From a virus: DNA of 34,401 nt. Position numbers and translations under genes: made by a program. The stretch lies in IMG/VR virus record IMGVR_UViG_3300033153_004532, positions 1 to 34,401 of that record; one strand, 5' to 3'. Shown here in pieces: positions 7,854 through 14,574 of the stretch. The notes beneath the pieces are model-generated. The model saw only the letters and a program-made list of their open reading frames with translations. It ran no database searches and was not told the DNA's origin. Within the stretch, counting starts at the first letter, position 1, and each line of letters begins with the position of its first letter.

Positions 7854-8789
7854 TGCGGTGAACAGACTTTAGAAAGTTTTGAGATGTGCTGTCTTGTAGA
7901 AACATTCCCATCAAGGCATGATACATTAGAAGATTTTTTTGATACATTAGAATTGTCATATCTCTATACAAAATCGGTTACACTGGTTAATACCCATTGG
8001 GCCGAAACAAATGCTGTCATGATGAAAAATAGACGTATGGGAATTTCACAATCTGGCATCATCGATGCGTTTTATAAACACGGACAACAGACCATGATAG
8101 ATTGGTGTGAACAAGGATATAATCATATTACAGATTTTGACGAACAATATTCTGATTGGTTGTGTGTTCCTAGAAGTAAAAAAAGAACAACAGTAAAACC
8201 GAGTGGTACAATTTCTCTTTTACCAGGCGTAAACCCAGGAATACATTATCCACATTCAAAATATTATATAAGAAGAATAAGATTTGATAAAGATAGCGAG
8301 TATGTTCCAATATTGAAAGATGCTGGACATAAAGTAGAGGATGATACATATAGTAAAACATCTGTATGTGTAGAATTTCCTATTCATGATAAGAATTTTA
8401 TTATTGGAAAAAATGATGTTACTGTTTGGGAACAATTAGAAAATGCTGCCCTATACCAGAATTATTGGAGTGATAATCAAGTCAGTATAACAGTATCATT
8501 CCATAAAGATGAAGTGGACGATCTTAAACGAGCACTAAAATATTATGATCATAGATTAAAAGCCGCATCATTTCTACCATTAAAAGATCATGGATATAAA
8601 CAAGCCCCGTATGAGGAAATAACAGAAGATCAATATATTGATATGTATTCCAAGTTAAAAAAATATAAGTTGAACAAAATAAAAACAAAAGGTGAAGGCG
8701 AAGCAGGATGCACAACAGATACTTGCGATATAAAAGCGTTCCAGAAAAATGCGAAGGAGAATGGAAATGATCAAAATAAGAAAGTTTAA
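7737..8789 (+). CDS. nrdJ: Class II ribonucleotide reductase NrdJ, split-intein C part fused to C-terminal half
   Basis: 350 aa: residues 1-39 are the intein C-fragment and 40-350 the C-extein. The C-extein begins CGEQTLESFEMCC. Joined to the N-extein it restores NPCGE, where Cys and Glu match the thiyl-radical C408 and E410 of L. leichmannii RTPR, and the Cys 11 residues later matches C419. KPSGTISLLPGVNPGIH is the conserved phosphate-binding loop. GCTTDTC near the C-terminus (C325, C330) is the C-x4-C redox pair that re-reduces the active site. The start overlaps the previous stop. Confidence 0.92.
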   Translation: MKLINKKIKSITVEKNQDVYDISTEHNHNFFANKTLVHNCGEQTLESFEMCCLVETFPSRHDTLEDFFDTLELSYLYTKSVTLVNTHWAETNAVMMKNRRMGISQSGIIDAFYKHGQQTMIDWCEQGYNHITDFDEQYSDWLCVPRSKKRTTVKPSGTISLLPGVNPGIHYPHSKYYIRRIRFDKDSEYVPILKDAGHKVEDDTYSKTSVCVEFPIHDKNFIIGKNDVTVWEQLENAALYQNYWSDNQVSITVSFHKDEVDDLKRALKYYDHRLKAASFLPLKDHGYKQAPYEEITEDQYIDMYSKLKKYKLNKIKTKGEGEAGCTTDTCDIKAFQKNAKENGNDQNKKV

Positions 8790-8943
8790 TGAGTCTATTA
8801 ATGAATGGACAAAAAAGCCCATATTCAAAATAGAAATAGAAGTGGACGCAGAAAAATTTATGGGCGCCAAAGCTTATTCTGTCATAAACGAACATATTGG
8901 GAAACCCATTGTAGATGAGATAAAAAGGCTCACAAAAACTTGA
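8767..8943 (+). CDS. Small hypothetical protein
   Basis: 58 aa from the ATG at 8767, which lies 8 nt after the AAGGAG at 8753-8758; ATGs at 8749 and 8761 are in frame but worse placed. It overlaps the end of nrdJ by 23 bp. The start MIKIRKFNESINEW resembles the short N-terminal segments of several late small proteins here; the middle (KPIFKIEIEVDAEKF) looks like a beta strand pair. Function is unknown. Confidence 0.55.
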   Translation: MIKIRKFNESINEWTKKPIFKIEIEVDAEKFMGAKAYSVINEHIGKPIVDEIKRLTKT

Positions 8944-8968
8944 TTTAAAATATAAAACATTATATAAT
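8940..8968 (+). promoter_or_regulatory. Sigma70-type promoter
   Basis: TTGATT (8940-8945), a 17-bp spacer and TATAAT (8963-8968), 19 bp before the ATG of the next gene. The spacer begins TAAAAT as in the 12.39 and 22.04 kb promoters. Spacing and -10 hexamer are consensus; probably an early or middle promoter read by host RNA polymerase. Confidence 0.75.
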
Positions 8969-8987
8969 ATAATAGAAGGAGTTAATA

Positions 8988-9332
8988 ATGTCAAATAGAG
9001 AACATAGATTAAATAATCGATTGAAGAAAGCATTTGAAAGACAAAAAGAAGAGAATGCTAAATTGAAAAAAGAAAAGAAAAAAGAAGATGCGAAAATGAT
9101 TGTGTCCAAAGGTGTATTGTCCCAATTAAAGGAAGATGCCCGAAGAAAATTAAACAAAGAAAAATCAAAAGTTCCCAATAGAACTAAAAATAAAGAATTG
9201 AGGAAAATCCTTAAACAAAAAGGATTTGAAAATATTAAAATTATCGGACAAAAAGCCATATCAGCCAAATTAGATGGCCAAGTTATTGAACAAAAAAAGC
9301 TTGCTAAAGCTTTAACAAAAAAGGATAAATAA
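8988..9332 (+). CDS. Lysine-rich coiled-coil hypothetical protein
   Basis: 114 aa with a strong ribosome site (AGAAGGAG) and its own sigma70-type promoter. Residues 5-40 are almost all Lys/Glu/Arg/Ala with a leucine spacing that suggests a coiled coil; the C-terminal half (GFENIKIIGQKAISAKLDGQVIEQKKLAKAL) is a short mixed domain. Strongly basic, so nucleic-acid binding is possible. No family is recognised. Confidence 0.6.
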   Translation: MSNREHRLNNRLKKAFERQKEENAKLKKEKKKEDAKMIVSKGVLSQLKEDARRKLNKEKSKVPNRTKNKELRKILKQKGFENIKIIGQKAISAKLDGQVIEQKKLAKALTKKDK

Positions 9333-9333
9333 A

Positions 9334-9510
9334 ATGTTTTATTGTGGTAAATGTAACAAAATAACAAAACCAGGCGAAAAAGAAGAAAAAGAAGTAATAG
9401 AAACTAGACACAAAAAATACTATGACGCAGAAGGACAAGAACAAGGGTCTGGTAATGAGATTGCAAAGGAAATAAAAGTTTGTCCAAGGTGTATGGATGC
9501 CAAAGAATAA
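9334..9510 (+). CDS. Small zinc-ribbon protein
   Basis: 58 aa, ATG two bases after the previous stop. Two cysteine pairs, CGKC (4-7) and CPRC (50-53), bracket a charged stretch (KEEKEVIETRHKKYYD), a typical phage zinc ribbon of unknown function. It overlaps the start of the gp62-like gene in another frame, consistent with translational coupling. Confidence 0.6.
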   Translation: MFYCGKCNKITKPGEKEEKEVIETRHKKYYDAEGQEQGSGNEIAKEIKVCPRCMDAKE

Positions 9511-9874
9511 AAAACCAGGACTATTTGATTTAATAACCCATCTCAACTCATCATCTGATGATAGGTGGTATGAATTTGAATCCGTTTATAACCCTTTTAT
9601 TATTAATAGGTTTATGAGCATGCATCCCGAAACAATTAATTTTGCAAATGAAATGAACAAGACTAATATGTCAAAAAAAGATCAATATTATTTTTATCTT
9701 TATGGCATTCCGAACAAAAGAAGATATGCAAAATATATCAAAGCTAGTAAGTCGGAAATGATAGATGATATATGCAATATATATCATGTTAATAGGGGAA
9801 TAGCAAAACAATATTCCCAATTATTATCCAAAGAACAAATCAAAAAACTAAAATCCAAATATATTCAAGACTGA
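9497..9874 (+). CDS. Clamp-loader small subunit, T4 gp62-like
   Basis: 125 aa versus 187 in T4, so clearly shorter. With gp44, gp62 loads the sliding clamp (gp45) at primer ends. The segment YYFYLYGIPNKRRYAKYIKASKSEMIDDICNIYHVNRGIAKQYSQLL (about 64-110) aligns by eye with T4 gp62 FNYLMAAVPRGKRYGKW...LAKRYQVNTNDAINYKSIL. The C-terminal extension of T4 gp62 is missing. regA lies about 1.6 kb downstream, as in the T4 44-62-regA order but with three genes inserted. Confidence 0.7.
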   Translation: MPKNKKPGLFDLITHLNSSSDDRWYEFESVYNPFIINRFMSMHPETINFANEMNKTNMSKKDQYYFYLYGIPNKRRYAKYIKASKSEMIDDICNIYHVNRGIAKQYSQLLSKEQIKKLKSKYIQD

Positions 9875-9881
9875 TTATCCA

Positions 9882-9889
9882 TATAAATA
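9882..9889 (+). promoter_or_regulatory. T4-type late promoter (TATAAATAATAATATA)
   Basis: TATAAATA with the extension ATAATATA also seen before gp20 and the gp67-like gene, 29 bp before the ATG at 9918. It is intergenic and upstream of a probable virion protein, which supports a real late promoter. Confidence 0.75.
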
Positions 9890-9917
9890 ATAATATACCA
9901 ATGATAGGAATATTATT

Positions 9918-10322
9918 ATGAAATTAAAAGAAGCGTTTGAATTAAATGAAGACCTTTTAGATATAGCTGGTGAAGGGCTAAAAAAATTAGCAGGCAAGGC
10001 CGGTGGCGCTATAAAAAAAGGTGCCGAAAAAGCTAAAGAATTAGCAAAGAGCAAATTAACAAAAGCTGGTAGAGCAAAAGCTAGAGAAAAAAAAGCTAAA
10101 GATATAGAAGATAGTGCCGAATCAAAAAAGAAATTAGCAATAGCAAAACTTAAAGAACATAAACAAAAATTAAAAGAGGCCATTGGTAGAATAACAGATG
10201 CATTGCACGCTGCTGAAGACGAAAATAATAAAGAAAAACAAGATGCTATGAAAAAACAAATAGAATCTGTTAAAAATGGTATTGAAAGGGTAGATGCTAA
10301 ATTAGAACAATTAAACAAATAA
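9918..10322 (+). CDS. Lys/Ala-rich helical protein, candidate internal head protein
   Basis: 134 aa, almost wholly helical and rich in Lys, Ala and Glu (ALAKSKLTKAGRAKAREKKAK type). The N-terminus MKLKEAFELNEDLL resembles the capsid-targeting leader of T4 internal proteins (MKTYQEFIAE), with an L-x-E site (LNE) of the kind cut by the gp21 protease. It is preceded by a late promoter and followed closely by another acidic protein. An internal or core head protein is an inference from composition, leader and timing. Confidence 0.55.
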   Translation: MKLKEAFELNEDLLDIAGEGLKKLAGKAGGAIKKGAEKAKELAKSKLTKAGRAKAREKKAKDIEDSAESKKKLAIAKLKEHKQKLKEAIGRITDALHAAEDENNKEKQDAMKKQIESVKNGIERVDAKLEQLNK

Positions 10323-10332
10323 GGAATGAAAT

Positions 10333-10923
10333 ATGAATGATAATTATATAATTGAAGCCGATGACGTAGATGCATTACTAAAAGATGTAAACTCTACATT
10401 GGATTCCACAGAAGGATCTGAAGATGGTACGGATAGTAAAAAATCTTCCGCGGATCCTAATCAGAAAGATTCGGGAACTGAAGAGAAATCACCTGAAGGA
10501 GAAGGTGGCGAAGTCGATCCTGAAAATCCTGAAGCAACAGATGAGGGAGATCCAGAGATAGAAGACTTTTCATTATTGCCGTATGCCGAAAAAATAAAAA
10601 TGGTAATTGATATGGTTAAAGAATTTGGCCATTCCGGATTGGATTATAAAATAAATAATGGAAAAAATACAGTAATTCTTAACGGAAAAGTAGACTCTGA
10701 ATTAAAAACTGGATTAAAAGAATTATCAAAAGAATTGGGATTAGGACTAGAAGTTGAAGAAGAACGGGTTGATTATGATAAAATGATAACAAAAGTATCT
10801 CTTAAAAATAAAATGGATTTTAAAAAATTTAAAGAGATTATGAAAATAACTAAGAAAAAAGAAAAAGATAAAGAAGATTTATTAGGCGGCGCTGGTGATA
10901 TTGGCGGAATGCCCGCTATTTAA
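10333..10923 (+). CDS. Acidic hypothetical protein
   Basis: 196 aa. Residues 8-80 are a low-complexity acidic region rich in Asp, Glu, Ser, Pro and Gly, likely disordered; residues 80-180 form a structured, lysine-rich domain (LLPYAEKIKMVIDMVKEFGHSGLDYKINNGKNTVILNGKV). It lies in the same late unit as the preceding Lys-rich protein, ten bases downstream. Possibly a head-core or virion protein; no family is recognised. Confidence 0.55.
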   Translation: MNDNYIIEADDVDALLKDVNSTLDSTEGSEDGTDSKKSSADPNQKDSGTEEKSPEGEGGEVDPENPEATDEGDPEIEDFSLLPYAEKIKMVIDMVKEFGHSGLDYKINNGKNTVILNGKVDSELKTGLKELSKELGLGLEVEEERVDYDKMITKVSLKNKMDFKKFKEIMKITKKKEKDKEDLLGGAGDIGGMPAI

Positions 10924-10925
10924 TA

Positions 10926-11528
10926 ATGGATAAAAAATATTATCCAAATAAAAATGAATTTTGTGATCTTTATAAAAATATGTCACAATTAGAATTAACA
11001 AAACATTATAAATGTAGTAAAAAAAGAATTAGGGAATTTATAATCTCTTTTAAATTAAATCTTAGAAAAAAAGGTGGTGGAAACAATAGAAAATATAAAT
11101 TTGATAAGAATGAGATAAAAAATTTGTTGGATTCTGGCTATAAAGACAAAGAAATAATGTCAATTTTAAAAATAAATTGTAAAAGTTCTTTATATAAGTG
11201 GTATCATAAATTTGATATAAAAAGAGTTAAAAAAGAATATCCAAAATATAACAAATATAAAAATAAAGTTAGATATTTAACAAACAGGATATACGAAAAA
11301 TATAAAACAGAACTTAATCCTAAAAATTTAAAAAGGACAAAATGTGGTGTATCTGGTGGGTACCAATTAGATCATATTATTTCTGTTTTTGAATGTTTTT
11401 ATAAAAATATATCCATAGAAGAATGCGTATCTAAAGAAAATTTACAGATGATTAGATGGGAAGATAATTTGAAAAAAAGAATTTTTAGGATAAAGGATAA
11501 TGATAAAGAATTATTATGTAGAGATTGA
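10926..11528 (+). CDS. HNH homing endonuclease
   Basis: 200 aa. The N-terminal half has two helix-turn-helix-like repeats (TKHYKCSKKRIREFI and YKDKEIMSILKINCKSSLYKWY). The C-terminal HNH core is YQLDHIISV (D149, H150), NLQMIRWEDNLKKR (N172, N181), with KYKNKVRYLTNR before it. The same C-terminal architecture occurs in the endonuclease at 22163. It sits between a late gene and regA, overlaps the regA start by 29 bp, and is likely a mobile insertion into the ancestral gp62-regA interval. Confidence 0.8.
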   Translation: MDKKYYPNKNEFCDLYKNMSQLELTKHYKCSKKRIREFIISFKLNLRKKGGGNNRKYKFDKNEIKNLLDSGYKDKEIMSILKINCKSSLYKWYHKFDIKRVKKEYPKYNKYKNKVRYLTNRIYEKYKTELNPKNLKRTKCGVSGGYQLDHIISVFECFYKNISIEECVSKENLQMIRWEDNLKKRIFRIKDNDKELLCRD

Positions 11529-11910
11529 ATTAATATCTGGGTTTAATGTGATAGTAGAAACGCTGACGCGGATAGGGATATTGAATGATAATGCCAAGGA
11601 ACTTTATCAAACATGTCATATATTTCATAACTCCGGCCGGTTTTTCCTTGTACATTTTAAAGAATTGTTTAGCATGTTTTCTTTTAAGAATGATAATAAG
11701 GTAGAAGAAGAAAAAATACATATGACGGAAGATGACTTTTATAGAAGAAACTCAATAATATTCTTATTATCAAATTGGAAATTAATTAAATTGATAGATG
11801 AACAATATATACTAGAAAATAAAGGCAATATAAAATTGTTTATAGTTCCTCATAAAGAAAAAAATAATTATAATTTAGTGAGTAAATTTACTTTGGGAAA
11901 TAAAAAATGA
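11500..11910 (+). CDS. regA: RegA translational repressor
   Basis: 136 aa (T4 RegA 122). RegA binds AU-rich translation start regions of early phage mRNAs and blocks ribosome entry. Conserved blocks: VETLTRIGI (19-27), LYQTCHIFHNSGRFFLVHFKEL (35-56), MTEDDFYRRNSIIFLLSNWKLI (74-95), LVSKFTLGN at the end, all parallel to T4 RegA (VKETLTRMGI, LYQSCHI..., MTEEDEVRRDSIAWLLEDWGLI, LVPKYTIGN). The ATG at 11500 lies inside the HNH gene, a few bases after AAAGGA. The stop overlaps the next start. Confidence 0.88.
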   Translation: MIKNYYVEIELISGFNVIVETLTRIGILNDNAKELYQTCHIFHNSGRFFLVHFKELFSMFSFKNDNKVEEEKIHMTEDDFYRRNSIIFLLSNWKLIKLIDEQYILENKGNIKLFIVPHKEKNNYNLVSKFTLGNKK

Positions 11911-12383
11911 CTGATGTATCAAATATAACATCCTTTTCAAATGCTTTTAATAGTCGGGCAAAATTAATATTAACCGATAGACCCAATGCAGAATTTTGGT
12001 TGAAAAATGTCCAATTACCAGACATAACACTTTCAACCGAATCAACAAAACATCAACCATATGATATAAAACATCCTGGGAATAATATAACATATGGTGA
12101 TTTATCACTTACAGTCTTTCTGGACGAGAATTTTCAAGTATATAAAGAACTTTATAACTGGTTATATTTGGGATTGCCTGGCGAAGACCACGTCGATCCT
12201 AAGTCAAACGGTATGGTATTAATATTTAATAATAGCCTAAAATCGGTTATAGCAAAATTTAATTTTGCTGGGCTATTTTTACCTAGCATTCCCAGTTTAT
12301 CATACGATAATTATGGTGCAGATCCTTTGGAATTGTCCCTAACATTACAATATGATAGTATGACTCCCGAGTTTGAAATATAA
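11907..12383 (+). CDS. Tail tube protein, gp19-like
   Basis: 158 aa, close to T4 gp19 (163). The pattern FSNAFNSRAKLILTDRPNAEFWLKNVQLPDI, YDIKHPGNNITYGDLSLTVFLDENFQVYKELYNWLYLGLP and the beta-rich end LELSLTLQYDSMTPEFE matches the tail-tube / gp19-like fold of T4-type myoviruses (P.I...G..l.Y..l.v.f..de....y.el..Wl). A related baseplate or tail-terminator protein of the same fold cannot be excluded. Stop and start overlap with regA (ATGA). Confidence 0.65.
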   Translation: MTDVSNITSFSNAFNSRAKLILTDRPNAEFWLKNVQLPDITLSTESTKHQPYDIKHPGNNITYGDLSLTVFLDENFQVYKELYNWLYLGLPGEDHVDPKSNGMVLIFNNSLKSVIAKFNFAGLFLPSIPSLSYDNYGADPLELSLTLQYDSMTPEFEI

Positions 12384-12386
12384 AAT

Positions 12387-12415
12387 TTGACTTAAAATAC
12401 AATTCATCATATAAT
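12387..12415 (+). promoter_or_regulatory. Sigma70-type promoter for gp32
   Basis: TTGACT (12387-12392), 17-bp spacer, TATAAT (12410-12415). The same TTGACTTAAAAT start occurs at 22035. It lies just upstream of a late-type box, so gp32 appears to have tandem early/middle and late promoters. Confidence 0.8.
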
Positions 12416-12420
12416 ATAAG

Positions 12421-12428
12421 TATAAATA
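12421..12428 (+). promoter_or_regulatory. T4-type late promoter before gp32
   Basis: TATAAATA extended to TATAAATAATAATGTA, 85 bp before the gp32 ATG. The leader between the box and the ATG is AT-rich and could hold a gp32 autoregulatory site; I see no clear pseudoknot. Confidence 0.7.
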
Positions 12429-12513
12429 ATAATGTACGAAACGGGTCATTGACCAAATTCATACAATATAATAAAAATAGTGTAAAATAATACAAAAATA
12501 CAAGGAGACAATT

Positions 12514-13380
12514 ATGACTACATTTAATGATTACAAAAAAAAGAGGAAAAACGTTGGGGATTTAATATCAAAGATTAAAGACGCTAATGAAAAAAAGAAA
12601 AAAGATTATACGGATGACCGTATATTCAAATATACCAAGGATAAAACTGGAAATGCTTTTGCAGTATTAAGGTTTTTACCATCCAAAAACGACCTCCCAC
12701 CAATCATTTCAACATTTCAACATTCATTTCAACATCGAGGCAGATGGTTTATTAATGAATGTCCAACTACCATCAAACAAAAGTGCCCAGTTTGTGAATC
12801 AAATAATCAATTCTGGGGAGAAGATTCTACCGAACAATTAAAAAATATTGGTAGACAACGATCCAGAAAAAAATTCTATTACTCAAACGTTTATGTCGTA
12901 AAAGATTCGGAAAATACGGACAATGAAGGCAAAGTTATGATTTTTAGATATGGACAAAAAGTTTATGAAAAAATTATGGCTAAATTACAACCAGAATTTG
13001 ATTCTGATGATGTAATTGATGTATTTGACTTATTTGCAGGAGCAAATTTCAAATTAAAAATCCGTACAGTTGCTGGGTATTCCAATTATGATAATTGTGA
13101 ATTCATGACTCCAGCACCCCTTTTTGATGATGATAAAAAATTGGAAAATGTTTTCAATGAAATTTATGATTTATCAGAATTTATTGATGCTAAAAAGTTT
13201 GGAGATTATGATAGAATAAAATCTAAACTTGAAAGGATTATAGGAGAAACTGTTGCCCCAGTAGCCACTTCAATAGAAGAAAAAGCTACAACTGAGCCAG
13301 AAAAAACTCCAGAAATCCAAAAAAAGGATGATTCTGAAGATGAGGATGAAACTGATGAATATTTTGAGGAATTAAAATAA
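12514..13380 (+). CDS. 32: Single-stranded DNA-binding protein, T4 gp32-like
   Basis: 288 aa (T4 gp32 301). It coats ssDNA in replication, recombination and repair. The basic N-terminus (KKKRKNVGDL) matches the cooperativity region. The zinc site is visible as H70, C83, C91 and C94 (H...NECPTTIKQKCPVC), like H64/C77/C87/C90 of T4. The OB-fold region continues with RQRSRKKFYYSNVYVV and MIFRYGQKVYEKI. The C-terminal 35 residues are strongly acidic (DDSEDEDETDEYFEEL), the partner-binding tail. RBS CAAGGAGACA. Confidence 0.9.
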   Translation: MTTFNDYKKKRKNVGDLISKIKDANEKKKKDYTDDRIFKYTKDKTGNAFAVLRFLPSKNDLPPIISTFQHSFQHRGRWFINECPTTIKQKCPVCESNNQFWGEDSTEQLKNIGRQRSRKKFYYSNVYVVKDSENTDNEGKVMIFRYGQKVYEKIMAKLQPEFDSDDVIDVFDLFAGANFKLKIRTVAGYSNYDNCEFMTPAPLFDDDKKLENVFNEIYDLSEFIDAKKFGDYDRIKSKLERIIGETVAPVATSIEEKATTEPEKTPEIQKKDDSEDEDETDEYFEELK

Positions 13381-13382
13381 AA

Positions 13383-13622
13383 ATGATTCCTTGGTCAGAA
13401 GAAACATCAAAAAATAATGAAAAAATCTTCCATAGATTATGTTATTTTCTAATGCATAGTATGCATGTCGATAAAGACAGTATATATCAAAAAGAAAAAA
13501 ATGACTGTATCAAAGATTATGGAAAAGAAAAAGTAGAAGAAGTTGAACAAAAAGTAATTAATTCTTCACTTTTTAATTCATTTTTAAGAAATAGAGGGGT
13601 TGAAGGTCGAATAGTTCGATAA
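13383..13622 (+). CDS. Hypothetical protein after gp32
   Basis: 79 aa, starting two bases after the gp32 stop and ending before the perfect inverted repeat at 13654. Charged and helical, with MHSMHVDKD in the middle and no recognised domain. It is co-transcribed with gp32, so a replication or late-transcription role is possible; I see no convincing match to T4 gp33 or gp59. Confidence 0.5.
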   Translation: MIPWSEETSKNNEKIFHRLCYFLMHSMHVDKDSIYQKEKNDCIKDYGKEKVEEVEQKVINSSLFNSFLRNRGVEGRIVR

Positions 13623-13653
13623 CCTTAACCTAACTATTTATACAAACATCACA

Positions 13654-13689
13654 TGAGAACGATGATCATAACTGATCATCGTTCTCATT
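13654..13689 (+). terminator. Perfect 16-bp inverted repeat (hairpin)
   Basis: Arms 13654-13669 and 13674-13689 are exactly complementary over 16 bp around the loop TAAC. No T-run follows, so it is not a classical intrinsic terminator on the + strand; it may stop readthrough less efficiently, be an RNase III processing site, or be a protein-binding palindrome. It separates the gp32 unit from the late promoter at 13706. Confidence 0.6.
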
Positions 13690-13705
13690 CACAACAACCC
13701 CACAT

Positions 13706-13713
13706 ATAAATAC
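13706..13713 (+). promoter_or_regulatory. T4-type late promoter before lysin gene
   Basis: TATAAATACAAAATATA, 20 bp before the ATG at 13733 and 16 bp after the long hairpin. Intergenic position and the preceding hairpin favour a real late promoter. Confidence 0.65.
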
Positions 13714-13732
13714 AAAATATACAGGAGAAAAT

Positions 13733-14482
13733 ATGATTAAACAAATTTTTTCACTATTGTTCGCTATTCTATTGTGGTCAATGACATCGTCATATACTAC
13801 AAATGTAACATATAAGATTCCATATATGAATAAGTATCATAAAGTTTCTGTGTCGGATTATAAATTTATATATAATCTGGCATCCAAATATGTAAAACCA
13901 AATATAGCTATCAGGTATACTGAAGTTATTTTGATTGAGTGTAAAATTCAAAATTTTCCTTTCCCTAGGAAAATAGCATTGCAAGTCGAAAAAGAGAGCA
14001 GATTCAAACACTCGGCAAAATCCAAAATAAATGGAGAATATTTTGCCCATGGATCTATGCAATTAACTAGATTCCAAATAGAGAGACTTTATTGGCTCGC
14101 TAAAGATAGGAAAGACAAAAAATTGCATGATGCTCTTATTAAAATTGAAAGGGAAACTAAATTTACACAAAAAAATAATGAATGTGTCTTTTATCTAAGA
14201 AATAAAAAAGATAAGACAGATAAACAAATTGTTAGATTGGAAAATTTATTAGAAAGAAGAAAAAAATATGTAAAACGGTGTACAGTATATTTCCGAAGAA
14301 TTGGATACTCAATTGCTTGTGGTGTCCGAACAATGAAGACGTTATATAAAACATATGACGATTACCCAATGGCATGTCTTGCTTATTGGGCTGGACAATA
14401 TAGTTCAGATTTTAGATATTGGTCTAAAAAGAAAAGGATAATGAAAAATCCGTATATTACACATATTACAAAAGAAATATAA
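13733..14482 (+). CDS. Secreted lytic transglycosylase-like endolysin
   Basis: 249 aa. Residues 1-20 (MIKQIFSLLFAILLWSMTSS) form an N-terminal hydrophobic signal or anchor segment. The segment IALQVEKESRFKHSAKSKINGEYFAHGSMQLT (81-112) carries the SLT pattern ES-x-F (E88 predicted catalytic acid) and G-x-MQL; near the C-terminus MACLAYWAGQYSSDFRYW resembles the AYxAG...F element of goose-type/SLT lysozymes. Predicted to cleave peptidoglycan in the periplasm for lysis. It has its own late promoter and terminator, so it is a single-gene unit; no holin is adjacent. Confidence 0.75.
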   Translation: MIKQIFSLLFAILLWSMTSSYTTNVTYKIPYMNKYHKVSVSDYKFIYNLASKYVKPNIAIRYTEVILIECKIQNFPFPRKIALQVEKESRFKHSAKSKINGEYFAHGSMQLTRFQIERLYWLAKDRKDKKLHDALIKIERETKFTQKNNECVFYLRNKKDKTDKQIVRLENLLERRKKYVKRCTVYFRRIGYSIACGVRTMKTLYKTYDDYPMACLAYWAGQYSSDFRYWSKKKRIMKNPYITHITKEI

Positions 14483-14506
14483 TAGTTTTTAAAAAATTAT
14501 TATTTG

Positions 14507-14545
14507 AAACCGCCAATTAGCATTTTGCCGATTGGCGGTTTTTTT
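14507..14545 (+). terminator. Rho-independent terminator after lysin gene
   Basis: AAACCGCCAAT (14507-14517) pairs perfectly with ATTGGCGGTTT (14531-14541) around a 13-nt loop and runs into a tract of seven T (14539-14545). The late promoter of the next unit follows within 10 bp. Confidence 0.9.
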
Positions 14546-14550
14546 ACGCC

Positions 14551-14558
14551 TATAAATA
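14551..14558 (+). promoter_or_regulatory. T4-type late promoter before gp4
   Basis: TATAAATATTAATACGA, immediately downstream of the terminator and 24 bp before the gp4 ATG. The clean terminator-promoter-gene arrangement makes this box convincing. Confidence 0.75.
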
Positions 14559-14574
14559 TTAATACGAGTTTAAT

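Noticed and set aside
8524-9033. 169-codon minus-strand open frame opposite nrdJ
   Set aside because: Shadow of A-rich coding strand; hydrophobic/aromatic composition without start signal or domain.
9875-10375. 166-codon minus-strand open frame rich in Ser, Ala and Phe
   Set aside because: Antisense shadow of the Lys/Ala/Glu-rich protein at 9918.
12436-12475. Second promoter TTGACC...TATAAT in the gp32 leader
   Set aside because: The spacer is only about 12 bp, too short for sigma70.
13383-13622. Identification as T4 gp33 or gp59 from its position next to gp32
   Set aside because: No sequence resemblance visible and length differs; left as hypothetical.
13636-13643. TATAAATA on the minus strand (CTATTTATAC on plus) before the 16-bp hairpin
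   Set aside because: No minus-strand gene lies in reach and such 8-mers occur often by chance in this AT-rich DNA.
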